Of a DNA stretch of 64,000 nucleotides, positions 16,394 to 25,967 are shown piece by piece; positions within the stretch are counted from its first letter, which is position 1; each line of letters opens with the position of its first letter. Both the position numbers and the translations under genes were made by a program. The DNA comes from Duganella flavida. Its GTDB lineage: Bacteria > Pseudomonadota > Gammaproteobacteria > Burkholderiales > Burkholderiaceae_D. The notes below the pieces were generated by a model that worked only from the letters and a program-made list of their open reading frames with translations, searched no databases and was not told the origin of the DNA. The stretch covers positions 248,001 to 312,000 of the forward strand of contig NZ_WWCN01000006.1 of assembly GCF_009857445.1 (NCBI RefSeq). Reading direction: 5' to 3'.

Positions 16394-18502
16394 ATGACTC
16401 AAACTCTGCTCATCGAACTGCTGACCGAAGAACTGCCGCCGAAGGCGCTCGCCAAACTGGGCAAGGCTTTCGCGGACGGCATCGTCAACGGCCTGAAATC
16501 GCGCGACTTCCTGGAAGCCGACAGCACCGCTACCGCCTACGCCACGCCGCGCCGCCTGGCCGTCTCCATCACCAAAGTGCGCGCCGTGTCGCCGGATAAA
16601 TCGATCCGCGAAAAAGTGCTGCCGGTATCGGTCGCGCTGGACGCGAACGGCAACGGCACCGCGCCGCTGGCTAAAAAGCTGGCCGCACTGGGCTTCCCTG
16701 ACCTGAGCGTAGCCGATCTGGAACGCGCGCAGGACGGCAAGGCCGAAAGCTTCTTCTACACCTACACCGCAGCCGGTAGCGCGCTGCAAGCGGGCCTGCA
16801 AGCCGCGCTGGAAGATTCGGTCGCCAAGCTGCCGATTCCAAAAGTAATGAGCTACCAGCGTCCGGACGGCGCCACCGTGCAATTCGTGCGTCCAGCCCAC
16901 GCGCTGATCGCGCTGCATGGCGACGCCGTGCTGCCACTGACCTTGCTCGGCCTGACCGGTTCCAACGTCACCGAAGGCCACCGCTTCCTGACCGCACCGG
17001 GCCAGCGCGCCGTCACCATCGCCAACGCCGATGCTTACGCCGCCACCCTGAAAGCCGACGGCAAAGTACTGGCTTCGGTGGAAGAGCGCAAAGAACAAAT
17101 CCGCGCCGAACTGCTGGCCAAAGCCGGTGCCGACACGGTGCTGATGCCGGAAGCCCTGCTGGACGAGGTGTCCGCGCTGGTCGAATGGCCAGTGGTCTAC
17201 GAATGCAAATTCGAAGACGAATTCCTGGCCGTGCCACAGGAATGCCTGATCCTGACCATGCAGACCAATCAGAAATACTTCGCGCTGACCGACACCAACG
17301 GCAAGCTGCGTTCGCGCTTCCTGATCGTCTCCAACATCGCCACCGACACGCCGGCCGCCATCATCGGCGGTAACGAGCGCGTGGTGCGTCCGCGCCTGTC
17401 CGACGCCAAATTCTTCTTCGAGCAAGACAAGAAGAAAACCCTGGAATCGCGCCTGCCGCTGCTGAAGAACGTCGTCTACCACAACAAACTGGGCACGCAA
17501 GCAGAACGCAGCGACCGCGTGACCGCGCTGGCCGGCGCCATCGCCGCCAAGCTGGGCGCCGACGTGGCCCTGACCGAACGCGCGGCGCGCCTGTCGAAGG
17601 CCGACCTGCTGACCGACATGGTGGGCGAATTCCCTGAGCTGCAAGGCATCATGGGCACCTACTACGCCCGCAACGACGGCGAAAAAGAAGACGTCGCGCT
17701 GGCCGCATCGGAACACTACCAGCCGCGCTTCGCTGGCGACGCCCTGCCGTCGACCGTGACCGGCACCGCCGTCGCACTGGCCGACAAGCTGGAAACCCTG
17801 GTCGGCATCTGGGCCATCGGCCTGCAGCCTACCGGCGACAAAGATCCGTTCGCGCTGCGCCGCCACGCACTGGGCGTGCTGCGCATGCTGATCGAAAAGC
17901 GCCTGTCGCTGTCGATCTCCGGCCTGCTGGCTGATGCTGCAAAACAGTTCTCCACCGTAGCCGGCTTCAAAGATCCAACCGCCGACGTGGCAGCCTTCAT
18001 GCTGGACCGCCTGCGCGGCATCCTGCGTGAGCGCGGTTTCTCGGTCAACGAAATCGAAGCCGTGGTCGCACAGAACCCGGACCGTCTGGACGATATCGTG
18101 CAGCGCCTGGAAGCCGTACAAGCCTTCGCCGCGCTGCCAGAATCGGCATCGCTGGCAGCTGCCAACAAGCGCATCACCAACATCCTGAAGAAGAACGAAG
18201 AAGCCCTCGCTGCCGCAGGTGGTGTTGGTGTGAATGTCACGCTGCTGCAAGACACCGCCGAGAAAAACCTGCACACCGCCGTAGTGCGCGTGCTGCCGGA
18301 AATCGATGCTGCCTTCAACCAGGGCGACTTCGCCGGCACGCTGAAAACGCTGGCCCAGCTGAAGGAAGAAGTGGATGCCTTCTTCAACGACGTCATGGTC
18401 ATGGCCGAAGATGTCGCGCTGCGTAACAACCGTCTGGCCCTGCTGTCGTCCCTGCACGGGATGCTGAACCGCGTGGCCGACATCTCCAAGCTGGCGGTGT
18501 AA
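16394..18502 (+). CDS. glyS: Glycyl-tRNA synthetase beta subunit
   Basis: 702 residues, the expected length. It opens [20 protein letters not shown], carries [10 protein letters not shown] and [13 protein letters not shown], and in the middle [21 protein letters not shown] and [16 protein letters not shown]. The subunit binds tRNA and is required for aminoacylation. It is followed without a gap by gmhB. A long open frame on the opposite strand is a high-GC shadow. Confidence 0.98.
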   Translation: MTQTLLIELLTEELPPKALAKLGKAFADGIVNGLKSRDFLEADSTATAYATPRRLAVSITKVRAVSPDKSIREKVLPVSVALDANGNGTAPLAKKLAALGFPDLSVADLERAQDGKAESFFYTYTAAGSALQAGLQAALEDSVAKLPIPKVMSYQRPDGATVQFVRPAHALIALHGDAVLPLTLLGLTGSNVTEGHRFLTAPGQRAVTIANADAYAATLKADGKVLASVEERKEQIRAELLAKAGADTVLMPEALLDEVSALVEWPVVYECKFEDEFLAVPQECLILTMQTNQKYFALTDTNGKLRSRFLIVSNIATDTPAAIIGGNERVVRPRLSDAKFFFEQDKKKTLESRLPLLKNVVYHNKLGTQAERSDRVTALAGAIAAKLGADVALTERAARLSKADLLTDMVGEFPELQGIMGTYYARNDGEKEDVALAASEHYQPRFAGDALPSTVTGTAVALADKLETLVGIWAIGLQPTGDKDPFALRRHALGVLRMLIEKRLSLSISGLLADAAKQFSTVAGFKDPTADVAAFMLDRLRGILRERGFSVNEIEAVVAQNPDRLDDIVQRLEAVQAFAALPESASLAAANKRITNILKKNEEALAAAGGVGVNVTLLQDTAEKNLHTAVVRVLPEIDAAFNQGDFAGTLKTLAQLKEEVDAFFNDVMVMAEDVALRNNRLALLSSLHGMLNRVADISKLAV

Positions 18503-19084
18503 ATGGGTACGCCGTCCATGAAGCTGGTCATCCTGGATCGGGACGGCGTCATCAACCACGATTCGCCGGACTTCATCAAATCGCCCGCGGAGTGGATTCC
18601 GGTGGCCGGTTCGCTGGAAGCCATCGCCCGTTTGAACCAGGCAGGTTATCGCGTGGTCGTGGCGTCGAACCAGTCGGGCATCGCCCGCGAGTTCTTCGAC
18701 ATGACCATCCTGAACGCGATCCACCAGAAGATGCACACGCTGGCGCAGCAAGTGGGCGCCAGCATCGACGCGGTGTTTTTCTGCCCGCACGCGGCGGCCG
18801 ACAACTGCGACTGCCGCAAACCCAAACCGGGCATGTTCACAGAAATCTCGCAGCGCTATAAAATTAGTTTAAAAGGCGTGCCTGTCGTCGGCGATTCGCT
18901 GCGCGACCTGCAAGCGGGCTATGTGAGCGGCTGCGTGCCTTTTCTGGTCCTCACCGGCAAAGGCGAGAAAACCCAGGCCACCGGCGGTCTCCCGCCTGGC
19001 ACCCTGGTATTCCCGGATTTGGCCGCGATGGTCACTCACCTGCTGAAAACCAGCACCGCGTCGGCGCTGCACGTCGTCAGTTAA
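18503..19084 (+). CDS. gmhB: D-glycero-beta-D-manno-heptose-1,7-bisphosphate 7-phosphatase
   Basis: 193 residues, HAD superfamily. Motif I is LDRDGVINHDSPDF, the HisB-N/GmhB signature, followed by VVVASNQSGIARE (motif II) and the zinc-site cysteines in CPHAAADNCDCRKPKPGMF; VVGDSLRDLQAG is motif IV. GmhB removes the 7-phosphate on the way to ADP-heptose, a core lipopolysaccharide sugar. ATG 18503 abuts the glyS stop; the in-frame ATG at 18518 gives the more usual N-terminus and is an alternative. The heptosyltransferase waaC lies nearby on the other strand. Confidence 0.93.
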   Translation: MGTPSMKLVILDRDGVINHDSPDFIKSPAEWIPVAGSLEAIARLNQAGYRVVVASNQSGIAREFFDMTILNAIHQKMHTLAQQVGASIDAVFFCPHAAADNCDCRKPKPGMFTEISQRYKISLKGVPVVGDSLRDLQAGYVSGCVPFLVLTGKGEKTQATGGLPPGTLVFPDLAAMVTHLLKTSTASALHVVS

Positions 19085-19103
19085 ACAGTTTTTGGAGTCT
19101 GCA

Positions 19104-19844
19104 TTGGGTCATCCCGTCTTGTTTCTGCGTTCCCTGATTTTCACCCTCGTGATGGTGGTGTCGACCGTTATCTGGTCGCTGGTGTGCTTTGCAGCGGCGC
19201 CGCTGCCGTATCGACAGCGCTTCTTCATCACGTCGCGCTGGAACGTGTTCATGATCTGGTGCCTCAAAGTGATCTGCGGGATTCGTTATGAAATCCGCGG
19301 CATGGACAACCTGCCGGACGCACCGGCCATCCTGCTGTCCAAGCACCAATCGGCGTGGGAGACCATCTTCCTGCTGCCGCTGATGCCGCGTCCACTGGTG
19401 TTCGTGTTCAAAAAAGAGATCCTCTACATTCCGTTCTTCGGCTGGGCGATGGCGCTGCTGCGCATGATCCCGATCGACCGCAAGCAAGGCAAGAACGCCT
19501 TCAAGGAAGTGGTCCGCCACGGCAAGCGCCGCCTGGCGCAAGGCCTGTGGATCATCATGTTCCCGGAAGGGACCCGCATCCCGGTTGGCAAAGCGGGTAA
19601 GTACAAAAGCGGCGGCACGCGTCTTGCAATCGATACCGGTGCAGTGGTGGTGCCGATTGCGCACAACTCCGGCGAGTGCTGGCCAAAAAATTCCTTCATC
19701 AAACGTCCCGGCCTTGTTACAGTATCGATAGGTAAGCCAATTTCGTCCGAAGGCCAAACGCCCGACGACATGATGCAACAGGTGGAAAATTGGATCGAAT
19801 CAGAAATGCGCGTCATTTCGCCCCACGCTTACAACGCTGGTTAG
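19104..19844 (+). CDS. plsC: 1-acyl-sn-glycerol-3-phosphate acyltransferase
   Basis: About 246 residues. TTG 19104 is chosen because TTGGAG (19092-19097) lies six bases upstream; a TTG at 19092 falls inside that site. The acyltransferase motifs are SKHQSAWETIFL (HX4-like block), RMIPIDRKQGKNAF and FPEGTRIPVG, with an N-terminal membrane anchor. The enzyme makes phosphatidic acid from lysophosphatidic acid. It overlaps the following metallopeptidase gene by 55 bases. A second PlsC-type gene is at 30300-31040. Confidence 0.9.
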   Translation: MGHPVLFLRSLIFTLVMVVSTVIWSLVCFAAAPLPYRQRFFITSRWNVFMIWCLKVICGIRYEIRGMDNLPDAPAILLSKHQSAWETIFLLPLMPRPLVFVFKKEILYIPFFGWAMALLRMIPIDRKQGKNAFKEVVRHGKRRLAQGLWIIMFPEGTRIPVGKAGKYKSGGTRLAIDTGAVVVPIAHNSGECWPKNSFIKRPGLVTVSIGKPISSEGQTPDDMMQQVENWIESEMRVISPHAYNAG

Positions 19845-20788
19845 ACGACCTGGCGACGCTGGTCAAACCAACGTCGCCTGATCCGAACCAGCCGGACCTG
19901 TTTAGCGGAGAGGGCCAGAAACCGGTGTACACAGCACCGGTATGGTCCATTCCACCTGCACCGAAAAAACCGCCTCCAGTCTCTCCTTACGTCGCTCCGC
20001 CGGAAACGGCAGTCCCAGTCAAGACACGTCCTTTAGTCGCGCCGCCGTCGGACCTGCCGCCGCGTCGCCAACTGCTGGTGGGAGAGTTCATCCTCGAATA
20101 CGAATTGCGCCGCTCCACGCGCCGCTCGATCGGTTTCATGATCGACGACGACGGCTTGCGCGTGACCGCGCCCAAGCGCATCAGCATCGCAGAGATTGAC
20201 GAAGCAATCCGCACCAAGCAGCACTGGATTTTGAGCAAACTGAAAGAGCGGCGCGAACGCCGCGCGGCACGGCTGCAAAAGCCGCCGGTGGAATGGATCG
20301 ACGGCGCGCAGCTGCCGTACATGGGAGCCGACATCACCTTGCGCTTGCTGGTGGGTGGCCGCAATCGCAGCATCTACAACCCGAACACGCGCGAACTGTG
20401 GATGACGCTTTTGCCCGGCGCGAGTGAAGAAACGCTGAAGAACCGCGTGCAGACGTGGTATCAGCAGCAGGCAAAGACTTTATTCGAAGAGCGTCTGGAT
20501 TCGTACGCGGAGCGATTGGGCGTGCAGTACCACTCGTTTGGCTTATCGTCAGCCGGCACCCGCTGGGGCTCATGCACAGCGGACCGCAAGATCCGCCTGA
20601 ACTGGAAACTGATCCACTTCTCCCTGCCCCTGATCGACTACGTAGTAGCACACGAACTGTCGCACATCCTGGAAATGAACCACAGCCAGCAATTCTGGGA
20701 CACCGTCGGCCTGATCTACCCCGAATACGAAGAAGCCAAAAACCTCCTCCGCAAACGCTCGCAAGAGCTGCCCGTACTGTTCCCGTAA
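19790..20788 (+). CDS. YgjP-like metallopeptidase domain protein (M48/DUF45)
   Basis: 332 residues from TTG 19790, with AGGTGG (19780-19785) upstream. The N-terminal ~90 residues are Pro-rich and probably disordered. The C-terminal domain is YgjP-like: LSSAGTRWGSCTADRKIRLN, then VVAHELSHILEMNHSQQFW, giving the zinc site His288-Glu289-x2-His292 plus a downstream His. The family is predicted to be zinc-dependent peptidases; substrates are unknown. The long overlap with plsC implies coupling. A TTG start is the weak point of this model. Confidence 0.8.
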   Translation: MDRIRNARHFAPRLQRWLDDLATLVKPTSPDPNQPDLFSGEGQKPVYTAPVWSIPPAPKKPPPVSPYVAPPETAVPVKTRPLVAPPSDLPPRRQLLVGEFILEYELRRSTRRSIGFMIDDDGLRVTAPKRISIAEIDEAIRTKQHWILSKLKERRERRAARLQKPPVEWIDGAQLPYMGADITLRLLVGGRNRSIYNPNTRELWMTLLPGASEETLKNRVQTWYQQQAKTLFEERLDSYAERLGVQYHSFGLSSAGTRWGSCTADRKIRLNWKLIHFSLPLIDYVVAHELSHILEMNHSQQFWDTVGLIYPEYEEAKNLLRKRSQELPVLFP

Positions 20789-20791
20789 CTC

Positions 20792-20978
20792 AATTCAGGG
20801 TCAGCTCTGTCATTTGGACACGGGCAGTTCATGTTTGAGAAATATCAATGTGACATACCGCTGATGTGCTTTTAATTCGCACACCTAAAAAAATTATGCC
20901 CTCACAGACAAAATCTCTGCATTGATATTTATCAAACATCATGCGTGCATGTCCAAATGACAGAGCTGACCCCGAATT
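20792..20978. repeat. Long imperfect inverted repeat (MITE/REP-like), family A copy 1
   Basis: Two 59-base arms, 20792-20850 and 20920-20978, pair at 50 of 59 positions around a 69-base AT-richer centre. The outer ends read AATTC[A/G]GGGTCAG and the inner arm TGTTTGA.AAATATCAATG. It fills the gap between the convergent metallopeptidase and waaA genes, three bases after one stop codon and touching the other. The GGGGTCAG head is shared with the repeat at 25872. It may be a non-autonomous element acting as a shared terminator. Confidence 0.85.
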
Positions 20979-22255
20979 TAGATTAGGGGCTTCAGCAGGG
21001 CCAGCGTGCGGCGGGTGGCGCCGCGGTGTTGGTTGGCGAAGGTTTGGGCGTTTTGGCCCATGGTTTCGCGGGCGCTGGTGTCGTTCAGCAGGCTAGCGGC
21101 AGTGACCATTAAGTCGGCAGCGTCGGTGATGCGTTGGGCACCGCCGGCGGCTAGTGCATCTTCAGTGACTAGCTCGAAGTTGAAGGTGTGTTGGCCGATA
21201 AGGATAGGTTTGCCCAAGGCGGCTGGTTCGATCAGGTTCTGACCGCCCAGCGGCATCAGGCTGCCGCCGACGAAGGCGATGTCGCACGCGGCGTAGTAGG
21301 CGAACATTTCGCCCATTGAGTCGCCTAGCAGGACGTCGGCTTGCAGCACGCTGCCGTCGAGTGGCAACGCACTGCGGCGCTGTACTGTCAGACCGCGCGC
21401 GGCGATCATTTTTTCTACTTCGTCGAAGCGCTGTGGGTGGCGAGGGACGATCAACAGCAGCACATCCGCCAGCAATGCGATGCGCGCGCTTTCGAAGGCT
21501 TGCAGGATAAGGTCTTCTTCGCCTTCACGGGTGGAGGCGCACAGTAGAACAGGACGAGGGCCGATGGCGGTGCGCAGCTTGGCGCCGATGGCCAGTGCTG
21601 CTTCCGGCACCACGACGTCAAACTTGATGCTGCCGGTGATTTCTACGCGCTGCACACCCAGCGAGCGCACGCGCTGTGCATCGGCTTCGGTTTGGGCGGC
21701 GACTAGCGTGATGCCACGCGCGGCGTTCAACAGCAGCGAGCCAAGGCGCGTGGCTTTGCGCAGCGAGCGTTCGGACAGGCGCGCGTTAGCCAGCGCCACT
21801 GGCACGTTGCGCGCGTTGCAGACAGCGATCAGGTTGGGCCAGACTTCGGTCTCCATCAGGATGCAGACGCTGGGCTGGAAATGATGGATGAAACGCGAGA
21901 CCATGCTGCCGGTATCGTATGGCAGGTAGGATTGCACCAGGCGCTCGCCGTGTTTGGCGAAGAGGGCTTTGCCGGTAGCGCGGCCGGTTGGCGTCATGTG
22001 GGTGAGGATGATGCGGCTTTGCGGGTAGTCGGCCAGCAAGGCGTCTACCAGAGGTTCGGCAGCGCGCGTTTCGCCAACGGAGACGGCGTGGACCCACACC
22101 ACCGGCGCCGCAGCAGACGCCGTGGCGCGAGGATAGAAGCCGAGGCGCTCGGCCCAGTGTTGGCGGTAGCCCGGCTCTTTGCGGCCGCGCAGCCACAGGC
22201 GCGTGAGCACCAGCGGCAATGCGAGCCACCACATCAAGGAATAAAACAGTCGCAT
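20978..22255 (-). CDS. waaA: 3-deoxy-D-manno-octulosonic acid (Kdo) transferase
   Basis: 425 residues, the standard length. The N-terminal membrane anchor (MRLFYSLMWWLALPLVLTRL) is followed by WVHAVSVGETRAAEPLV, LTHMTPTGRATG, METEVWPNLI and, near the C-terminus, VGGSLMPLGGQNLIEPAALG, all typical of WaaA/KdtA. It transfers Kdo from CMP-Kdo to lipid IVA at the inner membrane. It starts two bases after waaC ends. Its stop codon TAA lies directly at the edge of the long inverted repeat. Confidence 0.97.
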   Translation of the reverse strand: MRLFYSLMWWLALPLVLTRLWLRGRKEPGYRQHWAERLGFYPRATASAAAPVVWVHAVSVGETRAAEPLVDALLADYPQSRIILTHMTPTGRATGKALFAKHGERLVQSYLPYDTGSMVSRFIHHFQPSVCILMETEVWPNLIAVCNARNVPVALANARLSERSLRKATRLGSLLLNAARGITLVAAQTEADAQRVRSLGVQRVEITGSIKFDVVVPEAALAIGAKLRTAIGPRPVLLCASTREGEEDLILQAFESARIALLADVLLLIVPRHPQRFDEVEKMIAARGLTVQRRSALPLDGSVLQADVLLGDSMGEMFAYYAACDIAFVGGSLMPLGGQNLIEPAALGKPILIGQHTFNFELVTEDALAAGGAQRITDAADLMVTAASLLNDTSARETMGQNAQTFANQHRGATRRTLALLKPLI

Positions 22256-22257
22256 GA

Positions 22258-23244
22258 TCAGCCCAGTAAACTCCGGGCCGCCGTCAGCACTTCCGCTACT
22301 GATGGCGGCGTGCCTTGGTCACCCAAGTTGATAATGCGCGGCGACCAGTTACCCTCAGTCTTCCAGCGCGGCGAATCCGCATAAATCTCCACCGTCGGCC
22401 GCACGAAGGCTGCCGCGATGTGTACCAGTCCCGTATCAACACCAATCACCAGCGACGCACGGCGCGCCACCATGATCGCATCGGCCATCGACAATTTCGG
22501 CAGCACGCGCGCATTGGGCAGGCCTGCTGCGATCTGCTCTGCTTCCGCTTTTTCTTTCGGCGAGCCCCAAGGCAGCAGGATAGGCATCGGCGCCAACTCG
22601 TGGCCAAGTGCAATCCAGTTCTCGGTCGCCCACTTCTTGGCATCGCGCGCGGTGCCGTGGAAGTAGACTGCGTACGACTCCGGCATCCATTCAGGACGCG
22701 GCGTGTCGTCCGACACTGCAGGCAAACCAAAGTCCGCCGGCGCATCGACCGCATAGCCCAGCGCCGCACCAGCAACGATACGCCCGCGCGCCACCGCGTG
22801 CGTACGCGGATCGGTTGGAATGCTCAGGTTATGGAAAATGCGCGAGATACCCTCGTAGCCAGAGCCCTCGCTGCCATTGGCCAGGCCCACTTTGCGGCCG
22901 CCCTTCACCATACGCGCAGCGCCCATGATGATGCCGGTCTTGAGCAAGCCTTGGGTGTCAAACACGTAGTCGTACTCCTGCTGGCGCAGGGTACGGAAAA
23001 ACGATTTGATCTCGGCCCGCGTCTCCGCCTTGCCGAGGCTCTTGCGCCAACGCCGCAGCGCAAACGGAATCACATTGCGCACGCGCGCATTCATGCGCAC
23101 CAAGCTAACAAAGCCCTCTTCCACCACCCAGTCGATATTCGCGTCGGGGAAGTGGCGGGCGATGTCGGCTACCATCGGCATGTTATGCAGCACGTCTCCC
23201 AGCGAGGAGACGCGTACCAGCAGAATGTTCAGGGGCCGCGTCAT
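22258..23244 (-). CDS. waaC: Lipopolysaccharide heptosyltransferase I
   Basis: 328 residues, glycosyltransferase family 9. It opens with ILLVRVSSLGDVLHNMPMV, the family signature, and continues with DIDWVVEEGF-like and RRWRKS. The C-terminal donor site is LVIGVDTGLVHIAAAFVRPTV. WaaC adds the first heptose to Kdo2-lipid A from ADP-heptose. It lies between the phosphomannomutase gene and waaA on one strand, with very short spacers. gmhB nearby supplies an upstream step. Confidence 0.95.
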   Translation of the reverse strand: MTRPLNILLVRVSSLGDVLHNMPMVADIARHFPDANIDWVVEEGFVSLVRMNARVRNVIPFALRRWRKSLGKAETRAEIKSFFRTLRQQEYDYVFDTQGLLKTGIIMGAARMVKGGRKVGLANGSEGSGYEGISRIFHNLSIPTDPRTHAVARGRIVAGAALGYAVDAPADFGLPAVSDDTPRPEWMPESYAVYFHGTARDAKKWATENWIALGHELAPMPILLPWGSPKEKAEAEQIAAGLPNARVLPKLSMADAIMVARRASLVIGVDTGLVHIAAAFVRPTVEIYADSPRWKTEGNWSPRIINLGDQGTPPSVAEVLTAARSLLG

Positions 23245-23248
23245 GAAC

Positions 23249-24631
23249 TTAGAACGGCAATTCCGCGTCCGGCTTGGCCGCGAGGATCACATCACGGAAC
23301 TGGCCTTGAATGCGTGCCAGCGCTTCCGGCGTTTCCGCTTCAAAGCGCATCACGATCACGGGCGTGGTGTTGGACGAACGCGCCAGGCCGAAGCCGTCCG
23401 CGTACTCCACACGCAAGCCGTCGATGGTGATGATGCGCTCATTGCCAGGGAACTTGGCGTCCGCGCGCAGCTTGTCCATCACGATGAAGTTCTCGCCCTC
23501 TTTCAGGTGCAGGTGCAGTTCCGGCGTGCTGTCCGACTGCGGCAGTGCGTTCAGCAGCGCGGATGGGTCCTGTTCCTTGGTCAGGATTTCCAGCATGCGC
23601 GCGCCGGCGTACAAGCCGTCGTCGAAGCCGTACCAGCGGTCCTTGAAGAAGATATGGCCGCTCATTTCGCCGCCCAGTGGCGAACCGGTTTCTTTCAGCT
23701 TGGCCTTCACCAGCGAGTGGCCGGTCTTGTACATCAGCGGCTTGCCGCCCGACTTCTCGATATACGGAGCCAGATGGCGGGTGCACTTCACGTCGTACAG
23801 GATTTCCGCGCCCGGATTGCGCGACAGGACATCCGCTGCGAACAGCATCATCTGGCGGTCCGGATAAATGATCTGGCCATCTTTGGTCACGAGGCCGAGG
23901 CGGTCGCCGTCGCCGTCGAAGGCCAGGCCGATTTCAGCGTCGGTTTCTTGCAGCGCGCGGATCAGGTCTTGCAGGTTTTCCGGATGCGCAGGATCAGGAT
24001 GGTGGTTAGGGAAAGTGCCATCCACTTCGCAGAACAGTTCAATCACTTCGCAGCCCATGCCGCGATACAGGTCACCCGCGAATGCGCCGGCAACGCCGTT
24101 GCCGCAATCGACAGCGATCTTGATCGGACGCGAAACTTTCACGTCGCCGATGATGCGCTGCAGGTATTGCTCGCGGATGTCATGGGTGCTGTAGGCACCC
24201 GGCGTCGCCGAAGACGAACCGTCGTGCGCGAGGATGCTGTCATACAGGCCGGTGATCGCTTCGCCGTGAATCGCTTCGCCGGCCAGCACCATCTTGAAGC
24301 CGTTGTAGTCCGGCGGATTGTGGCTGCCGGTGACCATGATGCCCGACGCAGCGCCCAGCACATTGGTGCCAAAATAAACCATCGGCGTAGCCACCACGCC
24401 CAGGTCGATCACGTCCACGCCAGCCGATTGCAGGCCTTCCGCCAGCGCCTTGATCAGCGATGGACCGGACAGGCGGCCATCACGACCGATCACGACTTTC
24501 TTCTCGCCCTTGGCCAATGCAGCGCGGCCGAAAGCGGCGCCGATCTGGAACGCCACGCCGGCATCGAGCGTCTTGTCGATAATGCCGCGAATGTCGTAAG
24601 CCTTGAAAATCGTCTTGGATAAATTAACCAT
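23249..24631 (-). CDS. Phosphomannomutase/phosphoglucomutase
   Basis: About 460 residues from ATG 24631, where IFKAYDIRGIIDKTL starts in the usual place. The phosphoserine loop is GIMVTGSHNPPDYNGFK, the metal site LAFDGDGDRLGLV, and the sugar-binding loop GGEMSGHIFFKDRW. This is the AlgC/ManB type that interconverts 6-phospho and 1-phospho hexoses, feeding GDP-mannose or dTDP-glucose synthesis. Location between wecA-like and waaC genes fits supply of precursors for LPS or capsule, including glucose-1-phosphate for rfbA. Confidence 0.93.
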   Translation of the reverse strand: MVNLSKTIFKAYDIRGIIDKTLDAGVAFQIGAAFGRAALAKGEKKVVIGRDGRLSGPSLIKALAEGLQSAGVDVIDLGVVATPMVYFGTNVLGAASGIMVTGSHNPPDYNGFKMVLAGEAIHGEAITGLYDSILAHDGSSSATPGAYSTHDIREQYLQRIIGDVKVSRPIKIAVDCGNGVAGAFAGDLYRGMGCEVIELFCEVDGTFPNHHPDPAHPENLQDLIRALQETDAEIGLAFDGDGDRLGLVTKDGQIIYPDRQMMLFAADVLSRNPGAEILYDVKCTRHLAPYIEKSGGKPLMYKTGHSLVKAKLKETGSPLGGEMSGHIFFKDRWYGFDDGLYAGARMLEILTKEQDPSALLNALPQSDSTPELHLHLKEGENFIVMDKLRADAKFPGNERIITIDGLRVEYADGFGLARSSNTTPVIVMRFEAETPEALARIQGQFRDVILAAKPDAELPF

Positions 24632-24667
24632 AGTGGGAACCTGCAAAAATAGAGGGAATAGTGTACA

Positions 24668-25762
24668 TCAGTGCTTCTTATGCCGGATCATCCAGCGCGG
24701 CGCCTTGAAGCGCACGATACGCACGTAGATCCAGATGTAGCTGCCGATGAAGAGAATACAGGACAGCATCAGCACCCAGGTGTGGCGCCAGAACACGGTG
24801 GCCGGAATCACCGCCATCAGCGAGAACAGCCAAAGATACGGGGACGTCAGCGAATTACGGCGAATCAGCGCGCGCGCTTCCTTGCGGCCCACCGCCCACT
24901 GCACCACGCGGCGGAAAATCAGGCTATGCAAGTGAATCCCGTCCGGCATGGCCGGCGACTTCCCGCGCACGAACATGCGGCGATATACAGAGAACAAAGT
25001 CTCAAACGCCGGATAAATCAGCAGCAGCAGCGCATACCAGGTCGACACCTGCGGATTGCGCATCACCAGCAGCAGCGCCAGTTCGCCCAGCATGAAGCCG
25101 ATGAAGTAGGCGCCGCCATCGCCAAGGAAAATCAGGCCCACCGGATAATTCCAGATCAGGAAACCAGCCGTGGCGCCGGCCACCATCAGCGCGGCGATCA
25201 GCACGAACATATCGTTGACCTGCAGCGCCACGTAACCGAGCGACAGCAGCATGCAGATGCACACCACGCTGGCCAGGCCATTGAATCCGTCGATGATATT
25301 TACCGCGTTGGCGATGCCGGCCACGGCCAGCACCGTCAGCGGCAGCGTGATCCACATATACGGCAGCGCCCACGCCGAAAACGCCCAGTCCAGGCGGTCG
25401 ATGCGGGCGTCCAGCAGGAAGTAGCCGAGAGTGGCGGCCGCCATGGTCAGCAGCAGGCGGCGCAGCGGGCTGACGCGGCCGGTATAGTCTTCAACGATGC
25501 CGCCGACGAAAGCCACGGCTGAGCAGGCCAGCAGCGACAGCAGCCACTGACTCATCACCGGCACGCGCCAGATGGAAATAGCTGAGCTCAGCGCGACTGC
25601 CAGAAAAATCGACAGGCCGCCAATACGGGCCACATTATGGGAGTGCACTTTTTGCACGCCGTCGAAATTGGAGTCCAGCGCCGGACCGTGCAGTCTCGCT
25701 TCTTTAATCACCAACAGGGTAAGCAGCGCGGAAGCGATAAAGCTCAGTAGGAAGGAAAACAT
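24668..25762 (-). CDS. WecA/MraY-type undecaprenyl-phosphate sugar-1-phosphate transferase
   Basis: 364 residues with about ten membrane helices. Motifs: GGLSIFLAVAL in the first loops, NAVNIIDGFNGLASVV (the NxxNxxDGxxGL signature) and FLGDGGAYFIGFMLGELALL. It should start O-antigen or exopolysaccharide repeat units by moving a sugar-1-phosphate onto undecaprenyl phosphate. The rhamnose genes directly upstream fit an O-antigen role. The sugar (GlcNAc, QuiNAc, FucNAc) cannot be resolved. A 109-base spacer separates it from the family A repeat. Confidence 0.88.
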   Translation of the reverse strand: MFSFLLSFIASALLTLLVIKEARLHGPALDSNFDGVQKVHSHNVARIGGLSIFLAVALSSAISIWRVPVMSQWLLSLLACSAVAFVGGIVEDYTGRVSPLRRLLLTMAAATLGYFLLDARIDRLDWAFSAWALPYMWITLPLTVLAVAGIANAVNIIDGFNGLASVVCICMLLSLGYVALQVNDMFVLIAALMVAGATAGFLIWNYPVGLIFLGDGGAYFIGFMLGELALLLVMRNPQVSTWYALLLLIYPAFETLFSVYRRMFVRGKSPAMPDGIHLHSLIFRRVVQWAVGRKEARALIRRNSLTSPYLWLFSLMAVIPATVFWRHTWVLMLSCILFIGSYIWIYVRIVRFKAPRWMIRHKKH

Positions 25763-25871
25763 ATTATTTTAAGTTCTGCGTTGTATCGCAACACGAAGCA
25801 TTATCAGCATGCCAACTGCCGATTGTACCAGCACCGGCTGGCCCTAGTGGCAATGCTTACCAATCGATACA

Positions 25872-25967
25872 AACTCCGGGGTCAGGTCCTCCATTTCTAC
25901 ACGAGCCCTGCCGTAGCGAAGACAACGGCAGGGCTCGTGTAGAAATGGAGGACCTGACCCCGGAGTT
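25872..25967. repeat. Perfect 43-bp inverted repeat (MITE/REP-like), family A copy 2
   Basis: Arms 25872-25914 and 25925-25967 are perfectly complementary over 43 bases around a 10-base loop. The ends read AACTCCGGGGTCAGG, sharing the A-YTC-GGGGTCAG head and the internal CATTT..ACA with the repeat at 20792. It touches the stop codon of rfbD. As RNA it would be a very stable hairpin between rfbD and the wecA-like gene, likely limiting read-through. Confidence 0.92.

Noticed and set aside
16307..18790. An 827-codon open frame antisense to glyS and gmhB
   Set aside because: It lies opposite well-recognised genes, has no recognisable domains and is rich in His, Gln, Arg, Gly and Val as expected from reverse reading of high-GC codons.
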